Shown in pieces: positions 1 to 6,167 of a DNA stretch of 59,889 nt. The stretch's first letter is position 1; each line of letters begins with the position of its first letter. The notes below the pieces were generated by a model that did not search any database, was not told where the DNA came from, and worked only from the letters and a program-made list of their open reading frames with translations. Source of the stretch: an uncultured Alphaproteobacteria bacterium (GTDB lineage Bacteria > Pseudomonadota > Alphaproteobacteria > RF32 > CAG-239); NCBI GenBank assembly GCA_944391705.1, contig CALXUN010000009.1:1-59889 (forward strand). The letters run 5' to 3'. Position numbers and translations under genes: made by a program.

Positions 1-230
1 AGGAGGCTCCGGTTCAGGAAACTCCGGCACAAGAAACTCCGGCACAGGAGGCTCCGGTTCAGGAAACTCCGGCACAAGAAGCTCCGGTTCAGGAAACTCC
101 GGTTCAGGAAACTCCGGTACAAGAGGCTCCGGTACAAGAGGCTCCGGTTCAGGAAACTCCGGTTCAGGAAACTCCGGTACAAGAGGCTCCGGTTCAGGAA
201 ACTCCGGTACAAGAGGCTCCGGTACAAGCA
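1..230 (+). repeat. 15-bp in-frame tandem repeat coding PVQE(A/T)
   Basis: About fifteen copies of a 15-bp unit, gaggctccggttcag or gaaactccggcacaa and mixtures of the two, run from the window edge to about base 230. Each unit encodes one pentapeptide, so gain or loss of units keeps the reading frame. Variation falls mainly at three positions (gct/act, gtt/gca/gta, cag/caa), and near-identical runs recur, which points to recent unit duplication. Confidence 0.95.
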
Positions 231-1034
231 GAAAATAATGTTTCACACAAAACTGACAGCAATATTGAATATTCAATAAGTCTTAATGAAGATGGTTCGG
301 TAAAGATGTCCTTCTCAACCACTTTGGGGTATGGTACGGAATTTAACGAAATACGCACAGATGTTAATTCCCAGCTTGACATGGTTCAGCAAGAAAATGG
401 TTCTTATCGATATGGTTTAGGCGAATCTCCGGATATGAATATGGCTCAAAAGATACATAATCTTAATTTGCAAAAGGCCTATATTAATCATGAAATTCTG
501 GAAGACTTAAATACCAGGGGTGATAATTTGACCTCTGCTGAATCTGCAGCCAAAGAGATTTGTCTGAAAAATGAAGAAGCTTATGCCAAATTGGGTTTAA
601 GTTTTGATGAAAATGGTAAACCTGTTCTTGATGACAGACTGTTAAACAGTGAAGCTTTAGAAGCACGTAATGCCGAACGGGTTGCCGAAGCCGAGCAAAA
701 ACTGAATATGGAAGATGTTTCCGTTCAACAAGCCCGGGGAGGAGATATTAAAATTTCCGGTGAGATTAACGGCCAAAACATTGAAGGCCGTCTGAACGAA
801 AACGGAGAATTTGAAAAACTTTCCATCGACGGGCAAAAAATTAAAGGTAATGATTTGGCACAATATAATGAAGAAAATAAAATCAATAATCAGGCTTTAC
901 ATAATTCAGCTGCCGATAAGATTGCCGAGTTGCGCGGTCTGAAACAAGATTCTTCAACTCCTGCTCCGGCCAAGGGCGATCGTGTCATGATTAACGATGC
1001 CCAACTGAATACGACAAAGGGTGGAAGAGAATAG
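1..1034 (+). CDS. Repeat-rich protein, 5' end outside the window
   Basis: The reading frame is open from base 3 to the stop at 1032-1034, so at least 343 residues belong to a gene that begins before the window; the ATG at 306 is internal. The first ~75 residues are imperfect pentapeptides of the form E-(A/T)-P-(V/A)-Q. The remaining ~265 residues are acidic, Asn/Glu-rich and predicted largely helical, with segments such as AESAAKEICLKNEEAYAKLG. No known catalytic motif, membrane segment or signal peptide is visible in the part present. Pro-rich linkers of this type usually act as extended spacers in surface or effector proteins, but that role is inference. A strong terminator follows directly. 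Function not recognised. Confidence 0.85.
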   Translation, partial: EAPVQETPAQETPAQEAPVQETPAQEAPVQETPVQETPVQEAPVQEAPVQETPVQETPVQEAPVQETPVQEAPVQAENNVSHKTDSNIEYSISLNEDGSVKMSFSTTLGYGTEFNEIRTDVNSQLDMVQQENGSYRYGLGESPDMNMAQKIHNLNLQKAYINHEILEDLNTRGDNLTSAESAAKEICLKNEEAYAKLGLSFDENGKPVLDDRLLNSEALEARNAERVAEAEQKLNMEDVSVQQARGGDIKISGEINGQNIEGRLNENGEFEKLSIDGQKIKGNDLAQYNEENKINNQALHNSAADKIAELRGLKQDSSTPAPAKGDRVMINDAQLNTTKGGRE

Positions 1035-1051
1035 TTTTCCGGCATATTTAA

Positions 1052-1087
1052 ACGACATTTTCCAATTTGGAAAATGTCGTTTTTTTA
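1052..1087 (+). terminator. Rho-independent terminator
   Basis: A 13-bp perfect stem (acgacattttcca / tggaaaatgtcgt) with a three-base loop is followed by a run of T. It ends the repeat-protein gene. Confidence 0.9.
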
Positions 1088-1421
1088 TTGTGCCCCGATA
1101 TCCCGGCTGTTTTTTCTTGCCTTTTAAGATTGAGTTTTATATGGTAAAAGAGATTTTATTATTATGATAAAATCAGTGCTTTGGCGCGGGGCTGTCAGAA
1201 GCCTTACACAACGCGGCATCCATATTATGCCGTCAATCATTTTTATTTGGAAAACCAATAAAAATGAATATATCCCCGATTTTGACCGGGGAGTCCTTGA
1301 TATATGTCCAGAAGCTCCGGCTTTAAAAATCAGGGAGTCATTTCGTTGTGTATGATTCTGAACTCCCCGGCCGCTTACTTTTTAACGCGGCCGTTGTTTT
1401 ATTTTATTGTAAGGAGTTTTA
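1088..1421. other. Intergenic stretch, no confident gene
   Basis: An ATG at 1164 opens a 63-codon frame to 1355, preceded by a weak AAAGAGA ribosome-binding-like stretch. The product resembles nothing I recognise and its composition is ordinary for chance ORFs, so it is not called as a gene. A palindrome cggccgc...gcggccg at about 1368-1393, followed by T-rich sequence, may terminate a short transcript here. A small RNA is possible but unsupported. Confidence 0.4.
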
Positions 1422-1802
1422 ATGCAACAAAAAATCTTAAGCCGCAAACAAACGGCAAGAACCATGGCCAAACAACTTAAAATTATTTAAAAAGCTTTTA
1501 ATCTTTCCAGTCCGGCTCTTGCAAAAAAATTAAAAATAAGCCTTAAAGATCTGGCAGAATATGAAGCAGCAAGCAAATTACCGGATATTTACACTTTTTT
1601 CCTGATTATGAAATTTTTCGGCGTTGTGATGAGTGATATTTTTCCCGCCTGCTCATATCAGCAAAATTTTTCTTTCATGCGCCTGGATTTAGAAGATACC
1701 ATCCGACTGTGCTTAAAATATCTTCCGGAACACGAGTTGCAAAAAATTTATGATGAAATTATCTCTTTTAACCGGGATTTTCCTTCTTCATTATCTGTTT
1801 GA
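1422..1802 (+). pseudogene. XRE-like HTH regulator interrupted by an in-frame stop
   Basis: A good SD (aaggag, 1411-1416) precedes the ATG at 1422. The frame reads MQQKILSRKQTARTMAKQLK-II, then TAA at 1488-1490, and continues without a shift as KAFNLSSPALAKKLKISLKD and onward to the TGA at 1800-1802. Read through, it is about 126 residues. The N-terminal ~65 match the pattern of XRE/Cro-type HTH domains: helix, ALAKKLKISLKDLAEYE, then LPDIYTFFLIMKFFGVVMSDIF. The stop falls inside the first HTH helix, where a hydrophobic or polar residue is expected, so a single substitution (for example TTA to TAA) would explain it. The rest of the frame looks undamaged, suggesting a recent event or a sequencing error. 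An internal restart at ATG 1608 would lack the DNA-binding region. Confidence 0.75.
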
Positions 1803-1837
1803 AATCAAGAAACAGGTTTTAAGCCTGTTTCTTGATT
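1803..1837. terminator. Bidirectional terminator between convergent genes
   Basis: The inverted repeat aatcaagaaacagg / cctgtttcttgatt with a seven-base loop has T-rich flanks on both strands. It overlaps the end of the minus-strand gene that stops at 1819. Confidence 0.85.
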
Positions 1838-2292
1838 TTTATATACGTTTCCAAAGCTTTGGTTATGGCTTCCCGGTCATCCGCCGTCATGGCATAAAGC
1901 GGAATTGAAAAAGCGCCATACGGTGAACGGCGGCTGATACGCTGCATCAGGCTCGGACGATATATAACGCCTTCTTTGGGCGTAATAAAAATAATATCGC
2001 GCTTAAGGCAGCCTGAAACCCGTCTTTGTTCCGCCGAATCGATATCTTCCCATTTTAAAAGCGCATTATGGTCAATTTTAATGCCCTCTTCATTAATTAA
2101 GGCCAGCCGCTGCGGAAAAATAACAACATATAATGATGCCGAAAAAGAAATCAGACATAAAACCGCGGCCACACTTATCCACCCTAAATATTCCGGGCAG
2201 CAGTTTCCGGCCCATATCACCAGACAAAGCATAATTGCATTAAACAGAACCAGTTTTTGCAGTTGCTGATGATCATAATAAAAAGTTTCCAT
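1819..2292 (-). CDS. Two-TM membrane protein with PH-like cytoplasmic part
   Basis: 157 residues. Two adjacent hydrophobic segments (about 16-34 and 39-59) are followed by a soluble C-terminal domain with alternating beta-like segments (RLALINEEGIKI, LLKWEDIDSAEQ, RDIIFITPKEGVIY). This is the layout of small bacterial membrane proteins with a PH-like (YcxB/YdbS-type) domain, but no diagnostic motif is present and the family call is an inference. The start is fixed by a strong GGAGG ribosome site just upstream. It is convergent with the broken HTH gene and stands alone. Function unknown. Confidence 0.75.
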   Translation of the reverse strand: METFYYDHQQLQKLVLFNAIMLCLVIWAGNCCPEYLGWISVAAVLCLISFSASLYVVIFPQRLALINEEGIKIDHNALLKWEDIDSAEQRRVSGCLKRDIIFITPKEGVIYRPSLMQRISRRSPYGAFSIPLYAMTADDREAITKALETYIKIKKQA

Positions 2293-2368
2293 TTTTGCCT
2301 CCTTTAAAAAAGTATGCTTGTTTTTTATAGATAATAAACAACATTTCCTAAAATTTCATTATTTTATA

Positions 2369-2397
2369 TTGAAAAATTTATATGCCCCGATTATAAC
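2369..2397 (+). promoter_or_regulatory. Sigma-70-like promoter for the flavodiiron gene
   Basis: TTGAAA at 2369-2374, a 17-base spacer, and TATAAC at 2392-2397, located 36 bases before the start codon of the downstream gene. Confidence 0.6.
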
Positions 2398-2433
2398 TTT
2401 GCTAAATATAATGTCACAAAAGGAGATTTTACC

Positions 2434-3627
2434 ATGCATTGCATCCGCAACATAAGTACAGATTTGGTTTACATCGGCGCAAGCGACCGGCGTCTGGCTT
2501 TGTTTGAAAATATTTATCCGATACCAAACGGGGTTTCTTATAATTCCTATCTTTTAAAAGATGAAAAAACCGTTCTTTTAGATACGGTTGACCATTCTGT
2601 CTGCCTGCAGTTTATGGAAAACCTGGCTCATGCCTTAAACGGACGCCGGCTTGACTATCTGGTTGTTAACCATATGGAACCCGATCATGCCGCAACAATC
2701 AGCGAAGTTGTCCTGCGCTATCCGGAAGTCAAAATTGTTGGCAATGCCAAAACACTTAGCATGATTAAACAATTTTTTGATTTTGATGTCGATACGCGTG
2801 CCTTAACCGTCAAGGAAGGAGATACCCTTGTTACCGGCCGGCATACCCTGACTTTTGTCATGGCACCGATGGTACATTGGCCGGAGGTTATGGTTACTTA
2901 TGATTTAACGGATAAAATTTTGTTCTCAGCTGATGCATTCGGAAGTTTCGGTGCTTTAAACGGGCATCTTTATGCCGATGAAATTGATGTGGAACATCAA
3001 TATCTTGATGAAGCCCGGCGTTATTATACCAACATTGTCGGCAAATACGGCCCTTCAGTACAGGCGCTGCTTAAAAAAGCTTCCGGCCTTGATATTAAAC
3101 TGGTTTGTCCGCTGCATGGACTTATCTGGCGTAAAGATATCGGCTGGTTTATCGAAAAATATAACCTGTGGAGTTCTTATACGCCGGAAACGGAGGGCGT
3201 TATGATTGCTTATGCCTCCATTTACGGCAACACGGAAAATGCGGTTAATATTCTGGCCAACATGCTCTCGGAAAAGGGCGTTAAAAACATTGCCGTTTAT
3301 GACGTTTCTTCAACGCATGCTTCAACTGTTGTCAGTGAAGCTTTCAAATACAACAAACTTGTTTTTGCCGCTTCAACTTATAATGCCGGTATTTTTCCGC
3401 CGATGGAATATGTCTTAAACGAACTTAAAGCGCATAACCTGCAAAACCGTACGGTTGCTTTGCTGCAAAACGGTACTTGGGCGGCGGCTTCCGGAAATTT
3501 GATGAAGGGTATTTTTGAGGCCATGAAAAATATGACTTTGATTGAAATGATGCCAACAATTAAATCTGCCGTCAAAGAAGATCAACTGACAGAATTGAAT
3601 ATGCTGGCCGAAATTCTTAGTAAGTAA
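2434..3627 (+). CDS. Flavodiiron protein (A-type, ROO/FprA-like)
   Basis: 397 residues, the usual length of a two-domain A-type flavodiiron protein, which reduces O2 to water or NO to N2O in the cytoplasm. The metallo-beta-lactamase-like domain (about 1-250) carries the full diiron ligand set: His80, Glu82, Asp84 and His85 in HMEPDH, His148 in VHWPE, Asp167 in SADAFG, and His228 in PLHG. The flavodoxin domain starts near residue 256 (MIAYASIYGNTENAV) with the FMN phosphate loop. SD aaaggag lies before ATG 2434. No rubredoxin gene is adjacent, so the electron donor must be encoded elsewhere. The gene is monocistronic, with its own promoter and terminator. The role is probably oxygen or NO detoxification in a microaerobic host niche. 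Confidence 0.93.
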   Translation: MHCIRNISTDLVYIGASDRRLALFENIYPIPNGVSYNSYLLKDEKTVLLDTVDHSVCLQFMENLAHALNGRRLDYLVVNHMEPDHAATISEVVLRYPEVKIVGNAKTLSMIKQFFDFDVDTRALTVKEGDTLVTGRHTLTFVMAPMVHWPEVMVTYDLTDKILFSADAFGSFGALNGHLYADEIDVEHQYLDEARRYYTNIVGKYGPSVQALLKKASGLDIKLVCPLHGLIWRKDIGWFIEKYNLWSSYTPETEGVMIAYASIYGNTENAVNILANMLSEKGVKNIAVYDVSSTHASTVVSEAFKYNKLVFAASTYNAGIFPPMEYVLNELKAHNLQNRTVALLQNGTWAAASGNLMKGIFEAMKNMTLIEMMPTIKSAVKEDQLTELNMLAEILSK

Positions 3628-3648
3628 GAAACTTTTATTTATATTCAT

Positions 3649-3675
3649 AAGCCCGGATTTCCGGGCTTTTTTATT
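3649..3675 (+). terminator. Rho-independent terminator
   Basis: Stem aagcccgg / ccgggctt with a four-base loop and a T-run, after the flavodiiron gene. Confidence 0.9.
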
Positions 3676-3705
3676 TCCCGGTATATTGCCCTTTTTTAAG
3701 GAGTG

Positions 3706-3935
3706 ATAACGCGAATGCTACCCCTCAGCTGTTATGCCTACGAATGAACGGTAGTGAGTGAGTATCAGGCATCCACGAATCAAAAAAACAAGCCTTACTT
3801 TTTTCGGACCCCTGGTATTCGCCGACGTTGTCGGCTCATAGGGGTGACAGCGTGTGTGCCGGCACAAAGTCGTCATGCCTACGAAACAGCGCAGCTGTTG
3901 AGTACCAGGCATCCAAAAAATTTTTCTCTCCAAGG
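3706..3935 (+). repeat. Palindromic repeat cluster 1 (A-B-A)
   Basis: Two dispersed element types occur. Type A (about 3731-3784 and 3872-3915) begins gt(c/t)atgcctacgaa and ends gta(t/c)caggcatcca, so ATGCCT pairs with AGGCAT. Type B (about 3789-3848) contains cggacccctggtattcg and ends ctcataggggtgac, so ACCCCT pairs with AGGGGT around an inner stem gccgac / gtcggc. The same two elements recur at 11.8-12.0, 40.4-40.6 and 59.7-59.8 kb, always in this orientation and always just before an A-tract promoter. A frame of 78 codons crosses the cluster but has no coding character. Confidence 0.9.
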
Positions 3936-3956
3936 GGGGCTTTTTTTGCCGGAAAC

Positions 3957-3991
3957 TTTAAAGTTGCAAAAAAAAAAAAACGGTTTATAAT
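3957..3991 (+). promoter_or_regulatory. A-tract promoter, copy 1
   Basis: The conserved block CTTTAAAGTTGCA leads into 13 A, then cggt and TATAAT. TTGCAA at 3964-3969 serves as -35 and TATAAT at 3986-3991 as -10, with a 16-base spacer made mostly of A. It is the best -10 of the copies and lies directly before the Cys-rich gene. Confidence 0.75.
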
Positions 3992-4011
3992 GAGTCGCAT
4001 GTAATTAAATT

Positions 4012-5097
4012 ATGCGGATATTAAAAATGAAACCTTGCTTTTTAGCCGTTTTACCGTCATTTTTCTTACCTTTTTATGCTTCGGCTCAAGTTTGCGGTGA
4101 AAACTGCACCACGCCGCCGACCTGTACCCAGATGGGCTACAAGCCCAAAAGCGATATCTATTGTGAAAATGGCTATATTTCCTGCCCGTTTGACAGTTCT
4201 TATATCTGGTGCAAAGAATACACCTGCGAAGACGGACGTTATTACTCAAAACCTTTAAATTCTGCAGACGGTTATTCCTGCACCTCCGTAAAATACCATG
4301 GCCTGACCTGTTATGAATGCCAGTTGAACCCCTGTTACGATTATACTCTTTCTTCCTGCCCGGATAATGGTATCTGTTCCAAATGTACTTCCGGTTCAAC
4401 AACTAAATATAAACTCGACTCTTGTTATCAGGGATATGTCATCTCCGGCAACAGCTGCGTGCTTCAGTGTTCGGCCGGTTATGAACCGCATGATGACAGT
4501 GTTTCCTGTTCGGATAGTTTTGGTTGTTCAAGCTATCAGTTTGACCCGAATAACGAATGGTGCAGCACATGTTCCAAAAAAAACTGCCCAATCACATCTC
4601 CGTATTGCAGTAAATCCGCTTGCCAAAGCGGCGGAAGAGCATGTACAGAAAGCCCAAAAATGAAAGGTTGCTATGGGTTTGAGACCCTGACTCCGCTTCC
4701 GCAGTGTTCCGATGGATATACTTTTGGTCTATTAATCTGTCCGGAGAACTCTTACGGATGTACTAAACGTGAGATAGACCCTCAAAACAGCAAATGCGCA
4801 AAATGCGTAACATCTTCTTGCCCAAGTGATTATCCTTACTGCTCATTGGAAGCTTGTGAAGATGGTAAGCCTTCTGATCAAACCTGTATAAACTCCCCTT
4901 CCTTCCCCAGTTGCTATAAGAGAACGACCTTTTCCACAGGAGGAACTCATAAATGTTGCGAAGGAAAAAACTCTGGAGATCCTTATTATTACTGCGTAGA
5001 TGCCGACAAATGTTTGTTGGAACCGATGTTGACCACCTGTCCCCAAGATCCTGATACGGGTGTTTTCCCCCGTCCGGAAACAGGTACATGCCCATAA
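4012..5097 (+). CDS. Secreted cysteine-rich modular protein
   Basis: 361 residues with a cleavable signal peptide (hydrophobic CFLAVLPSFFLPFYASAQ, cut probable after ASA). The mature part is very rich in Cys (often CxxC and SxxC patterns), Tyr, Ser and Pro. At least two homologous modules are visible: one near residues 163-215 (FDPNNEWCSTC...SPYCSKSAC) and one near 245-300 (IDPQNSKCAKC...YPYCSLEAC). The regular cysteine spacing suggests a disulfide-stabilised extracellular or cell-surface protein. No enzyme motif is seen and function is unknown. No SD is present at ATG 4012; the ATG at 4027 (MKPCFLAVL) is an equally good start. It is preceded by the palindromic repeats and A-tract promoter that elsewhere precede pilin-like genes. 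Confidence 0.8.
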   Translation: MRILKMKPCFLAVLPSFFLPFYASAQVCGENCTTPPTCTQMGYKPKSDIYCENGYISCPFDSSYIWCKEYTCEDGRYYSKPLNSADGYSCTSVKYHGLTCYECQLNPCYDYTLSSCPDNGICSKCTSGSTTKYKLDSCYQGYVISGNSCVLQCSAGYEPHDDSVSCSDSFGCSSYQFDPNNEWCSTCSKKNCPITSPYCSKSACQSGGRACTESPKMKGCYGFETLTPLPQCSDGYTFGLLICPENSYGCTKREIDPQNSKCAKCVTSSCPSDYPYCSLEACEDGKPSDQTCINSPSFPSCYKRTTFSTGGTHKCCEGKNSGDPYYYCVDADKCLLEPMLTTCPQDPDTGVFPRPETGTCP

Positions 5098-5183
5098 TCC
5101 GTATTGGTTTTCATGGCAACCGTTAAAAACCGGTCGCTTACATTCTTCTTATCCGGAAGAACAGTTTAATAACTTCCATTTTA

Positions 5184-5215
5184 AAAAAACACCGGATTTT
5201 ACCGGTGTTTTTTAA
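5184..5215 (+). terminator. Terminator-like hairpin
   Basis: Stem aacaccgg / ccggtgtt with a short loop and a long T-run, about 90 bases after the Cys-rich gene. Confidence 0.8.
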
Positions 5216-5254
5216 TGATTTACTCATCCACTTTTTTCTTTATTTTATCTTGTT

Positions 5255-5345
5255 TTAACAAGTAATCAAACGATCCTGATTTCTGTATAAAAGCATGCAT
5301 CTCCGGCCTGAACTTAACAAAACGTTGGTATCATTGCATTGATGG
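5255..5345 (-). pseudogene. Decayed 3' fragment of a glycine-zipper lipoprotein gene
   Basis: The minus strand reads DTNVLLSSGRRCMLLY, then RNQDRLITC and a stop at 5255-5257. This aligns with the C-terminus GTDVLLSPGQRCMLLYGNPA of the intact lipoprotein gene at 52108-52554, and the nucleotide similarity is also clear. Homology fades upstream of about 5345 and no start or signal peptide remains. It is therefore the remnant of a duplicated copy rather than a functional gene. Confidence 0.75.
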
Positions 5346-5355
5346 AAATGTGGAT

Positions 5356-5384
5356 TTTGAGCCGATTTCATAAATCAGCTCAAA
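5356..5384. other. Perfect hairpin of unknown role
   Basis: TTTTGAGC pairs with GCTCAAAA, and inside it GATTT pairs with AAATC around a cata loop. It lies in a 400-base stretch without an intact gene, right after the lipoprotein fragment, and may be a terminator or a small transposable hairpin. Confidence 0.5.
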
Positions 5385-5387
5385 ACA

Positions 5388-5436
5388 ACAATCTCCGTAT
5401 AAAACAAATAATTTCTGTACAGAGATTGTATTTTTA
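5388..5436 (+). terminator. Terminator-like inverted repeat ACAATCTC
   Basis: ACAATCTC (5388-5395) and GAGATTGT (about 5422-5429) are separated by about 26 bases and followed by attttta. A closely similar repeat (acaatctc...agattgt) ends the pilin-like gene at 42.05 kb, which suggests a shared terminator module left from a lost gene. Confidence 0.45.
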
Positions 5437-5460
5437 GCAGAAAGGAAATTTTAAACTACA

Positions 5461-5490
5461 AAAACGATGCCACTAAATGGCATCGTTTTT
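5461..5490. terminator. Terminator of the minus-strand lipoprotein gene
   Basis: The inverted repeat aaaacgatgcc / ggcatcgtttt around actaaat has T-runs on both strands. It lies 11 bases beyond the stop of the gene on the minus strand. Confidence 0.85.
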
Positions 5491-5501
5491 GATAGGTAGT
5501 G

Positions 5502-6002
5502 CTATTTGCAATACATAATTTCCCCTGCGGGAAGATTTCTGTACGAATTCGGTTTGATTTTCTTCCCGTTATATTTCGGGTTACCGTAAAACACGAATTC
5601 ACAGAATTTTCCGGCTTTAGTCTGTCCCTGGAGCCATGCTGTCCCTTCAGCATCGGAAACAACACGCAGACGGCCGTTTTCATTTGCCCAAAGACCAAAT
5701 TCTGCGGGAATGGTATAAGTGTACGCATCACCATTCTCATAACCGTACTTGATTGTAATCGGTTGGTACAGAACTTTTTCATCGTAGTTTACAACCACCG
5801 AAGTTGCTGCTGCTGCCATCGGGGCATCATAGTAATTGTAACTCCCGATTTTTGTTAAATCAATCAGCTGCTGAACATCCTGCGGTTCATAAGGCTGAGC
5901 TACTTCCGGTACAGATTCCGGAACAGGCGCCGGTTTTTCCTTACACGACACTGCGAGCATGCAAACCATTGCACACAACGCAAACAATTTAATTGCTTTC
6001 AT
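5502..6002 (-). CDS. Putative lipoprotein of unknown function
   Basis: 166 residues. The N-terminus is a lipoprotein-type signal (Lys, hydrophobic run, LAVSC) with Cys20 as the likely lipidated residue, followed by a Pro/Glu-rich linker (KPAPVPESVPEVAQPYEP) and a compact domain of about 110 residues rich in Tyr and Asn. Two late Cys (CEF and the terminal CK) could form a disulfide. No family is recognised. No Shine-Dalgarno sequence precedes the ATG; the upstream sequence is a plain AT-rich stretch, unlike most genes in the window. A TTGACA box lies at 6072-6077 on the minus strand. It is monocistronic. Confidence 0.75.
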   Translation of the reverse strand: MKAIKLFALCAMVCMLAVSCKEKPAPVPESVPEVAQPYEPQDVQQLIDLTKIGSYNYYDAPMAAAATSVVVNYDEKVLYQPITIKYGYENGDAYTYTIPAEFGLWANENGRLRVVSDAEGTAWLQGQTKAGKFCEFVFYGNPKYNGKKIKPNSYRNLPAGEIMYCK

Positions 6003-6048
6003 AAATTGATTTTTTTAATAATTAAACAAAAATTTGGTTGGTAATATT

Positions 6049-6077
6049 ATTAATAACGAAAACAAAGAATTTGTCAA
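6049..6077 (-). promoter_or_regulatory. Possible promoter of the lipoprotein gene
   Basis: A perfect TTGACA (-35, minus strand, 6072-6077) with a weak ATTAAT at 17-base spacing. The -10 assignment is uncertain. Confidence 0.4.
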
Positions 6078-6109
6078 GTATTTTTTACAATCTGTCAATC
6101 TGCCAAAAA

Positions 6110-6147
6110 AAAGAACACCCTGCGGTTAGCCGGGTGCTCTTTTTTAC
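6110..6147. terminator. rpsA terminator
   Basis: Stem agagcaccc / gggtgttct (minus strand) with a T-run, about 20 bases past the rpsA stop. It is flanked by A/T-runs on both sides, so it may work in both directions. Confidence 0.85.
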
Positions 6148-6167
6148 TTCTTTCTTATATGATTTAA

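Noticed and set aside
1..230. CRISPR-like short repeats at the left edge
   Set aside because: The 15-bp units have no spacers, are contiguous, and encode an in-frame pentapeptide within a longer gene.
1164..1355. 63-codon plus-strand ORF
   Set aside because: The product has no recognisable pattern and the upstream signal is weak. Left as undecided sequence rather than a gene.
3706..3935. CRISPR or tRNA-like array in the palindromic repeat clusters
   Set aside because: Element order and spacing vary, there are no uniform spacers, no cas genes are near, and the folds do not make a cloverleaf.
3754..3990. 78-codon plus-strand and 71-codon minus-strand frames over repeat cluster 1
   Set aside because: They lie in dispersed repeats and extend into the promoter; no ribosome site and no coding character.
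4010..5095. Long minus-strand frames opposite the Cys-rich gene
   Set aside because: They mirror the codon bias of the real gene and have no ribosome sites.
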